Assembly: GCF_030015065.1 (NCBI RefSeq)
Contig: NZ_JAIVFN010000017.1
Coordinates: 1 to 50,701 of the forward strand
From: Xanthobacter autotrophicus
GTDB taxonomy: Bacteria; Pseudomonadota; Alphaproteobacteria; Rhizobiales; Xanthobacteraceae
DNA: 50,701 nt
Direction of reading: 5' to 3'
In this document: positions 45,343 to 50,701 of the stretch, one piece after another
Position numbering within the stretch: position 1 is the first letter of the stretch
How the letters are laid out: the number at the start of each line of letters is the position of its first letter
Notes under the pieces: generated by a model
Told to the model about the DNA's origin: nothing
Seen by the model: only the letters and a program-made list of their open reading frames with translations
Database searches by the model: none
Position numbers and translations under genes: made by a program

Positions 45343-46464
45343 CTATTGCGGCATCTGGTCCAGCATCAGCTTCAGCTGCTTGGTGGCCGGCGTGACAATG
45401 GCGACGAAATAGGCCTCGCGCAGGCGGCGCTGGCAGCGGCTGGCCCGCACATAGCCCCGCGCGCCGCAATGGAGCATGGCGTTGTGCGCCGCCTCCACGC
45501 TCTTCTCCCCCGCGAGAAGGCGGGCGGCCACCACGCGGCGCCAGTAATCCGGACTGGTGTCGAAAGGCGTCTGCGCCAGCGCGTTCACCTCCGCCTCGAT
45601 GGCGGCAAGGGTCTCGGCCATGGCGTCCGGCTGCACGTCGAGGAAGCGGTTGACGTGGCCGAGGGGGCCCTCCACCTCGCGCATCATGGCGATGCAGTCG
45701 CGGATCAGCCCGATGGCCATGCCCGCCTGCAGCAGGATGAAGCCGGCGCGCATCGTCGTCACGAAGGGCATGGCCTCGTGCGCCAGCACCATGTCGTCGG
45801 GCACGAACAGGTCGCGGACCTGCACGCCATAGGTGCCGGTGCCGTCCATGGACAGGAAGGGCTCGCAGGGCTTCAGCGTCACCGCCGGGTCGGCGCAGTC
45901 GATGAGCGCCATCACCGGCTCGCCGCCCTCCAGCGCGAAGATGGCGCCGAAGAAATGGTCGGGACCGAGGTTCGACACCCAGGGCAGGACGCCCTTGACC
46001 TTGTAGCCGCCCTCCACGCGGGTGCCCTTCAGCTTCAGCGTCTCGATGCCGAAGAAGGACTTCATGGGGTTGGAGAGCGCGGTGCCGCCCAGCACATGGC
46101 CGGTGGCGGCGGCGGCGAGATACTTCGCCTTCGCGGCGGCATTCTGCGAATTGATGAGATACCAGACCAGGGTGTTCTGGCACCACGCCATGAAGCCGGA
46201 GGAGGTGCACACCTCGGAGATGCGGCTCATGCCCTCGATGGCGGCGCCGAGCCTGTGGCCGTCGGAAAGATGCAGGCGGAAGGCGCCGGCATCGGCGAAG
46301 CGGTGCAACAGCGTGGCCGGATAGGTGCCCTCGTCGATGGCCCGGGCCCAGGCGGACAGGTCGGTCACCGCGATCTTGCCGATCTCGGCGAGGGCCGCCC
46401 CGGCGTCGAGGTCGGACGCGGACAGATCATGCGGCGACAAGGCGGTCACGGCGGTCAATTGCAT
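45343..46464 (-). CDS. Acyl-CoA dehydrogenase-like flavoprotein lacking the usual catalytic base
   Basis: A 373-residue member of the acyl-CoA dehydrogenase fold. SEVCTSSGFMAWCQNTLVWY, GGTALSNPMKSFFG and GGYKVKGVLPWVSNLG fit the middle flavin-binding domain. VRDLFVPDDMVLAHEAMPFV and AHNAMLHCGARGYVRASRCQ fit the helical C-terminus. Classical enzymes have a glutamate in a YEGT-like motif just past that point; here the stretch reads FVAIVTPATKQLK. That, with no acyl-CoA enzymes nearby, suggests a flavin monooxygenase-like member (as in DszC or SfnB sulfur enzymes), which is inference. It follows the OsmC-like gene and has an ATG at 46464. Confidence 0.85.
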   Translation of the reverse strand: MQLTAVTALSPHDLSASDLDAGAALAEIGKIAVTDLSAWARAIDEGTYPATLLHRFADAGAFRLHLSDGHRLGAAIEGMSRISEVCTSSGFMAWCQNTLVWYLINSQNAAAKAKYLAAAATGHVLGGTALSNPMKSFFGIETLKLKGTRVEGGYKVKGVLPWVSNLGPDHFFGAIFALEGGEPVMALIDCADPAVTLKPCEPFLSMDGTGTYGVQVRDLFVPDDMVLAHEAMPFVTTMRAGFILLQAGMAIGLIRDCIAMMREVEGPLGHVNRFLDVQPDAMAETLAAIEAEVNALAQTPFDTSPDYWRRVVAARLLAGEKSVEAAHNAMLHCGARGYVRASRCQRRLREAYFVAIVTPATKQLKLMLDQMPQ

Positions 46465-46541
46465 GTGCGATCCTCGAAGGTGGGGGAGGCCGGCATGCCC
46501 GGCGGGGCCAGGCATGCCATTCGGCTGGGAGAGAGCGCCGG

Positions 46542-47108
46542 TCAGGCCAGCGCGACTTCGAGATTCACCGGGCGGGTGAAGGTGTTGGCCACCGGCGACC
46601 ACCGGGTGACGTGGGCGATGAGCGCGTCCACCTCTTCCTTCGGCACGCCGTCGCACTCCATTTCCACCCTCACGCGCACGTCGGTGAAGCCGACCGGCTT
46701 CTCGCTCACGTCGCCCGTACCCCACACGGCGGTGATGTTGAGGTCGCCTTCCAGCTGGAGTTCGAGCTTGCGCACGGTCCAGCCGCGATGCACCGCATTG
46801 GCGTGGAGCCCCACCGCCAGGCAGGAGCCGAGCGCGGCGAGGGAGGCCTCGGAGGGGTTGGGGGCGGTGTCGTCGCCGAGCAGACCCGGAGGCTCGTCCA
46901 CGATGTAGGGCGCGAGGTTGCGGATATAATTGGCGTGCCGGAAGCGACCCTCGGCCACGGTCTTGCACTTCAGCGTCTTGATCACCTTGGGGTCCGCCTT
47001 GCCGGCGGCGATGAGCTTCTCGAGCCCGTCCTTGTCGATGGGGGCGAGGCAGCCCGTGGTCGCCTCGGGCATCAGACAACCGGTCAGGACGGTTTGGGGC
47101 GCAGTCAT
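46542..47108 (-). CDS. OsmC-family protein, second cysteine replaced
   Basis: A 188-residue OsmC/Ohr-fold protein. The recognisable parts are KCKTVAEGRFRHANYIRNLA, DDTAPNPSEASLAALGSCLA with Cys96, and KLELQLEGDLNITAVWG. The C-terminal TRWSPVANTFTRPVNLEV ends the fold. OsmC peroxidases use a second cysteine in a CPV-like motif; here that position is Ser171 (RWSPV), so classical peroxide reduction is unlikely. Extra cysteines lie near the N-terminus (TGCLMPEATTGC). It is the first gene of the long minus-strand run, with a palindrome 27 bases upstream of its start, and is divergent from tetR. Confidence 0.88.
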   Translation of the reverse strand: MTAPQTVLTGCLMPEATTGCLAPIDKDGLEKLIAAGKADPKVIKTLKCKTVAEGRFRHANYIRNLAPYIVDEPPGLLGDDTAPNPSEASLAALGSCLAVGLHANAVHRGWTVRKLELQLEGDLNITAVWGTGDVSEKPVGFTDVRVRVEMECDGVPKEEVDALIAHVTRWSPVANTFTRPVNLEVALA

Positions 47109-47134
47109 CCGGATCTCCTTGGGGATGGCATGTA

Positions 47135-47150
47135 GACAGACCGGTCTGTC
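47135..47150. promoter_or_regulatory. Probable TetR operator 1 (osmC side)
   Basis: GACAGACCGGTCTGTC is a perfect 16-bp palindrome, 27 bases upstream of the osmC-like start. Its core ACAGAC-GTCTGT recurs at 47282-47295 near tetR. Form and placement fit an operator for the adjacent TetR protein. Confidence 0.75.
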
Positions 47151-47281
47151 CTATGCACGTGCCATGCCAGTTGCCGGGCACCGACCCTCGAACTGGCGAG
47201 AAAGTCTGTTTCTCTAGGAGACGCTTGGCTTTCCGGTGAAAAGAGGCCGGGACAGCGCGGCACGATTCATGCCTGAAAAGG

Positions 47282-47295
47282 ACAGACAGGTCTGT
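47282..47295. promoter_or_regulatory. Probable TetR operator 2 (tetR side)
   Basis: ACAGACAGGTCTGT repeats the half-sites ACAGAC and GTCTGT of the first operator with a 2-base centre, 38 bases upstream of the tetR start. It suggests autoregulation. Confidence 0.7.
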
Positions 47296-47332
47296 TCTTC
47301 TGCCCGCAAATGCGGCAGGCTGGTGAGAAGCG

Positions 47333-47992
47333 ATGCATCAAGAGGCGACAAGGGCGAGAATGGCGCGCAAATCCAACGGCCCGCACAGCGCGAACGGTCA
47401 TCCGGCTGCCGCCGAACCGGAGCCATCGGCCCGGGAGCGCATCATCGCGGCGGCGACGCGCCTGTTCTGCCAGTTCGGCATCAATGCCGTGGGGGTGGAC
47501 GCGGTGGTGGCGGAAGCGGCCACGGCCAAGGCGACCCTGTACAAGGCCTTCGGCTCCAAGGAGCGCCTGGTCGAGACCGTGCTGGAACGCGAGGGCGCGG
47601 CCTGGCGCGACTGGTTCCTGGGCGAACTGCTCAAGGGCGAGGCAACGCCGGTGGCCCGCCTGCGCCGCATCTTCCCGGTGCTGCGCGAATGGTTCGGCAA
47701 CGACCATTTCTTCGGCTGCCCGTTCATCAATGCGGTGGCCGAGCACGACAAGAAGGACGATCGCATGCGCCAGATCGCCCTCGCCCACAAGAAGGTGGTG
47801 CTCCAGACCCTTTCCCGCCTCGCCGCCGAGGCGGGCGCGCGGGACCCGGACGGCGTCGCCCACCAGCTCGGCCTGCTCATCGACGGCGCCATCGTCGCCG
47901 CCATGATCACGCAGGACGAGAACGTCGCCCTCCTCGCCGGCCAGACCGCCGACCTGCTGCTCGCCCGCATGGCCGCCGCAGAGGCCGCCTGA
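47333..47992 (+). CDS. TetR-family transcriptional regulator
   Basis: A 219-residue repressor-type protein. The DNA-binding domain (about 33-80) reads SARERIIAAATRLFCQFGIN, then VDAVVAEAATAKATLYKAFG and SKERLVETVL, the full TetR helix-turn-helix. The C-terminal ligand domain includes EWFGNDHFFGCPFINAVAEH; the cysteine there is common in one TetR subgroup and could sense thiol-reactive compounds. The ATG at 47333 is used; 47360 (MARKSNG) is an alternative. It is divergent from the osmC-flavoprotein run, with a matching palindrome before each side. The effector is unknown. Confidence 0.93.
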   Translation: MHQEATRARMARKSNGPHSANGHPAAAEPEPSARERIIAAATRLFCQFGINAVGVDAVVAEAATAKATLYKAFGSKERLVETVLEREGAAWRDWFLGELLKGEATPVARLRRIFPVLREWFGNDHFFGCPFINAVAEHDKKDDRMRQIALAHKKVVLQTLSRLAAEAGARDPDGVAHQLGLLIDGAIVAAMITQDENVALLAGQTADLLLARMAAAEAA

Positions 47993-48059
47993 GGCCTTTT
48001 TCGGGAAAGCCACCGCCACCCGGCGCAAGGCGCGCCCACCCCCGGACGCAAGGTGCTCC

Positions 48060-48079
48060 CTCTCCCGCTCGCGGGAGAG
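48060..48079. terminator. Hairpin downstream of tetR
   Basis: CTCTCCCGC and its complement form a 9-bp stem (48060-48079) about 70 bases past the tetR stop. It lacks a clear U-run. It may terminate tetR or be an intergenic hairpin common in GC-rich genomes. Confidence 0.4.
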
Positions 48080-48227
48080 AATCACGACGGCGCACGGACG
48101 CAGCACTGCACCGACTTTCCGTCCGCGCGACTGAAACTCATCCCTCCCAAATGTGCAGCCGCGCCGGCTTGACGGTGCGCCCCGTCGCCCTCAATACGGG
48201 CACCAAACAGGCTCGGGAGGAAATATC

Positions 48228-49355
48228 ATGCGTATTCGCGCCGCCGTTCTCCATGCGTCCCCTGTGAGCAAGCCCTATGCGCAGACGCGTCCGCTCTCCA
48301 TCGAAACGGTTGAGCTCGCGCCGCCCCAGGCCGGCGAGGTCCTGATCAAGATCGCGGCGGCCGGCCTGTGCCATTCCGACCTGTCGGTGATCAACGGCGA
48401 CCGTCCCCGCCAATTGCCCATGGTGCTGGGCCACGAGGCATCCGGCATCGTGGTGGAGCCCGGCCCCGGCGTGACCGACCTTGCCCCCGGCGACCATGTG
48501 GTGATGAGCTTCGTGCCCACCTGCGGCACCTGCCCCTCCTGCCTCGACGGGCGCGCCCAGATGTGCGGGCCCGGCCAGGCGGCCAACGGCGCGGGAACCC
48601 TGCTCGGCGGCGGCCGGCGGCTCACCTGCGACGACGGCACCGATGCCTACCATCTGTGCGGCATTTCCGGCTTCGGCGAATATGCGGTGATCTCGCGCCG
48701 CTCCATCATCAAGATCGACCCCGAGATGTCGCTGGTGGATGCCGCCCTGTTCGGCTGCGCGGTGATGACCGGGGTGGGCGCCATCGTGAACACCTGCGGG
48801 GTGCGGCCCGGCCAGAGCGTCGCGGTTGTCGGCCTCGGCGGCGTCGGCCTCTCGGCAGTGATGGGCGCGGTGGCCGCGGGGGCGGAGCAGATCGTCGCCC
48901 TCGACCTGTCGCCGGCAAAGCTCGACATCGCCCGCTCATTGGGCGCCACCGACACCTTCCTCGCCAACGATCCCGACATCGTGGACGCGGTGAAGGCGGC
49001 GACCAAAGGCGGGGTGGACCATGCGGTGGAGATGGCGGGCTCGGCCCCCGCCTTCGAGCTGGCCTACAAGATCACCAGGCGCGGCGGCACCACCACCACG
49101 GGCGGCCTTGCCAATCCCAACGCCCGCGTCTCGCTGCCCCCGGTGCACCTGGTGGCGGAGGAACGCACCATCAAGGGCAGCTACATGGGCAGCTGCGTGC
49201 CGCCCCGCGACATTCCGCGCTTCATGGCGCTCTACCAGCGCGGCAAGCTGCCGGTGAACCGCCTGCTGTCCTCCACCGGTCCGCTGGACGAGATCAACGA
49301 GGGCTTCGACCGCCTCGACCGCGGCGAGGTGGTGCGACACGTCATCGTTTATTGA
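48228..49355 (+). CDS. Zinc-dependent alcohol dehydrogenase
   Basis: Medium-chain dehydrogenase of 375 residues. The catalytic zinc ligands are the cysteine in AAGLCHSDLSVING, the histidine of LGHEASGIV and the cysteine of LFGCAVMTGVGA. The structural zinc site has four cysteines in CGTCPSCLDGRAQMC. The NAD site VAVVGLGGVGLSAVMGAVAA is followed by the acidic LDLSPAKL, indicating NAD preference. This resembles class III-like and aryl-alcohol dehydrogenases; the substrate is not determinable. GGGAGGA lies upstream of the ATG. It follows tetR on the same strand by 236 bases but has no copy of the TetR palindrome. Confidence 0.93.
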   Translation: MRIRAAVLHASPVSKPYAQTRPLSIETVELAPPQAGEVLIKIAAAGLCHSDLSVINGDRPRQLPMVLGHEASGIVVEPGPGVTDLAPGDHVVMSFVPTCGTCPSCLDGRAQMCGPGQAANGAGTLLGGGRRLTCDDGTDAYHLCGISGFGEYAVISRRSIIKIDPEMSLVDAALFGCAVMTGVGAIVNTCGVRPGQSVAVVGLGGVGLSAVMGAVAAGAEQIVALDLSPAKLDIARSLGATDTFLANDPDIVDAVKAATKGGVDHAVEMAGSAPAFELAYKITRRGGTTTTGGLANPNARVSLPPVHLVAEERTIKGSYMGSCVPPRDIPRFMALYQRGKLPVNRLLSSTGPLDEINEGFDRLDRGEVVRHVIVY

Positions 49356-49410
49356 AGCCCGCGCGGCGGGGACGGGGCCTTCCCTTCCCGCCGCCTGGTG
49401 GGCGTGATTT

Positions 49411-49480
49411 GCATTGACGCGCTTTCTTCCCGCGAACCGGTATCCACTTCGCGCGAAAACGCTCTAAAGTCGCGCCGCAT
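49411..49480. repeat. Dispersed extragenic repeat
   Basis: TTGACGCGCTTTCTTCCCGC continues into CGAACCGGTATCCACTTCGC and ends GCGAAAACGCTCTAAAG. I recognise this as an intergenic element frequent in Hyphomicrobiales genomes, with palindromic outer parts (GCG-TTTTC on one side, GAAAACGC on the other). It sits between the dehydrogenase and the lipoprotein gene; a degraded copy lies at about 37395-37450. Confidence 0.6.
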
Positions 49481-49495
49481 CGAACAGGAGAAGCC

Positions 49496-49621
49496 ATGCG
49501 CTCCGTCATCCGTCTCGCCGTGGTCGCGGCGCTCGCCCTCGGCCTTGGCGGCTGCGACAAATGCGGCAACTGGTTCGGCCAGGGCAAGCCCAACGCCTGC
49601 CAGTCCGGGACGCCGAAATAG
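49496..49621 (+). CDS. Small lipoprotein (41 aa)
   Basis: A very short gene preceded by AGGAG seven bases before the ATG. The product begins MRSVIRLAVVAALALGLGGC, a lipoprotein signal peptide whose lipobox LGGC sets the lipidated cysteine at residue 20. Only 22 residues remain in the mature form, with two further cysteines (DKCGNWF and NACQSG). Its size resembles entericidin-like or other tiny outer-membrane lipoproteins, but I do not recognise the family. It is convergent with the diheme cytochrome gene, 22 bases between stops. Confidence 0.7.
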   Translation: MRSVIRLAVVAALALGLGGCDKCGNWFGQGKPNACQSGTPK

Positions 49622-49643
49622 CCTTCCGGACACCGCCTCCGCC

Positions 49644-50699
49644 TCACCGCACGTTGGGATTGGGCACGCGGCCCTTGTCCGCCTTCAGCCGCGCGATCTC
49701 GGCTCGGATGGGGCCGAACGGCCCATACTTGTGCTGCGTCTGGGAGAAGCCGTCCGCATAGGGGCCGTAAGGGGTATCCACTGGCTTGTCGAGCAGGTCC
49801 GGAAAGTCGCGTTCGAGCCCGTCGCGATGCGGCCGCTTCTGGCTCGTCACATAGGCCGCCACGTCCCAGGCATCCGCCGGCGCAAGCTCCGGCATCACCC
49901 AGCTGACGCCGTTCGGCATGTTGTCGTGGACGAAATTGGCGATGGTGACGAGCCGGTTCATGCCCGCGCCGTCATTGAAGCTGTCGGGGCCCCACAGCGG
50001 CGGCACCCCATAGCCGAAGCTCGCATCCACCGCGTTGCGGCGCAGGCCCTCGCCGCCGGACCGGTGGCAGACGACGCAGGTCTGCGCATAGACCACCGCC
50101 CCGCGCGCCGGATCCGCCGGCCTGTCCAGCAGCGGGATGGCGCCGGCTCCCGCCCCCTCGATCCTCGCATCCTTCGGCAACGCCGAGGACAGGAGGGTGA
50201 GATAGGCGAGCAAGGCGCGCATGGGCCGCGCGTCCCTCGGCATGGCGCGGCCGTTCATGGAGCGCGTCATGCAGCTGTCGATACGCTCGGCGAGGTCCGC
50301 CACCGCGCCGGAGCGGGTGGAGTAGCGCGGATAGTCCGCCGCCGCGGCCACCAGCGGCAGGCCGAATTTCTTGCGTCCGGCATCCAGATGGCAATTGGCG
50401 CAGGCCAGGTTGTTGCCGGCGAAGCGCTGGGCCGGGTCGGCCGCGTCGGGCCCGATATGGCGCGCGCTCGCCTCCAGCACCGAGCGGCCGTAGCGCACGA
50501 GGCGGCCCTCCTCGTCGTCCGGCAAAAGGTCGATATCGGGAATGTCCCACACCTTTATGCGGGCATTGGCATTGGCCAGATCGGCGGCGAGGTCCGCCGG
50601 CTGCGGCGACGCGGGAGGCGCGGCCTGCTGCCCGAGCGCCACGCCCGGAGCGAGCGCCCCCACCAGGATGAGGCCCGCCAGAAGGCCCGCCGCCCCCAC
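49644..50699 (-). CDS. tsdA: TsdA-like diheme cytochrome c (thiosulfate dehydrogenase), 5' end beyond window
   Basis: Diheme c-type cytochrome, at least 351 residues. An alanine- and leucine-rich export signal is visible at the N-terminus and probably begins past the window edge; the apparent GTG at 50699 may not be the true start. Heme motifs are CANCH (LACANCHLDAGRKKFGLPLV) and CVVCH (QTCVVCHRSGGEG). YPRYSTRSGAVADLAERIDS and SMNGRAMP are hallmarks of TsdA, which oxidises thiosulfate to tetrathionate or works in reverse. No partner cytochrome TsdB is visible. Its closeness to the rhodanese-containing cluster may reflect shared sulfur chemistry. Confidence 0.85.
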   Translation of the reverse strand: MGAAGLLAGLILVGALAPGVALGQQAAPPASPQPADLAADLANANARIKVWDIPDIDLLPDDEEGRLVRYGRSVLEASARHIGPDAADPAQRFAGNNLACANCHLDAGRKKFGLPLVAAAADYPRYSTRSGAVADLAERIDSCMTRSMNGRAMPRDARPMRALLAYLTLLSSALPKDARIEGAGAGAIPLLDRPADPARGAVVYAQTCVVCHRSGGEGLRRNAVDASFGYGVPPLWGPDSFNDGAGMNRLVTIANFVHDNMPNGVSWVMPELAPADAWDVAAYVTSQKRPHRDGLERDFPDLLDKPVDTPYGPYADGFSQTQHKYGPFGPIRAEIARLKADKGRVPNPNVR

Positions 50700-50701
50700 A
50701 C

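Overview
The window is GC-rich alphaproteobacterial DNA. The gene order points to the order Hyphomicrobiales, probably Xanthobacteraceae (Xanthobacter/Azorhizobium-like). The supporting blocks are lysC-ptsP-prfA-prmC-DUF4167, cycM/kdsB-pheA, and SUV3-type helicase-S4 protein-fdxA. The genus is an inference from gene order and protein character, not a database result.

Layout. (1) 1-4448: right end of an integrative element, all minus strand, abutting an intact tRNA-Ser(GGA) gene. It carries a P4-type integrase, an unknown protein coupled to it, an AlpA-like regulator, a phage-type replication protein and another unknown protein; its left end is outside the window. A 28-nt tRNA-Ser 5' remnant lies on the far side of the tRNA. 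(2) 4978-10574: dapD, prfC (apparently leaderless), a small exported protein, a NACHT/STAND-like ATPase that stops early, and a membrane acyltransferase. (3) 10994-16313: fdxA, an S4 RNA-binding protein and a large SUV3-like helicase in one run, then a creatininase-family amidohydrolase. (4) 16355-24870: a Yej-type peptide ABC transporter operon with two substrate-binding proteins, ending in a coupled Nudix hydrolase. (5) 25171-38645: housekeeping genes: cycM, kdsB, pheA, an NCS2 purine permease with an extra C-terminal domain, nudC, a HIT protein, lysC, ptsP, prfA, prmC and a DUF4167 protein. (6) 38781-47992: a long minus-strand run (cynS, a cyanate/nitrate-type ABC transporter, an FAD reductase, a DsbA-like isomerase, a rhodanese, an acyl-CoA-dehydrogenase-like flavoprotein, an OsmC-like protein), divergent from a TetR regulator. 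Two matching palindromes lie between them. (7) 48228-50699: a zinc alcohol dehydrogenase, a 41-residue lipoprotein and a TsdA-like diheme cytochrome c cut by the window edge.

The best candidate for an undescribed system is region 6. It joins transport, a divergent flavoprotein without the usual acyl-CoA dehydrogenase base, an OsmC protein without its second cysteine, sulfur transfer and cyanase under what looks like one TetR control point. A plausible but untested reading is uptake and breakdown of a small compound containing N, C and S (thiocyanate-like or organosulfur) that ends in cyanate hydrolysis and sulfane-sulfur handling. Region 1 is the second candidate: a compact element with few recognisable cargo genes, two of its five proteins being unknown.
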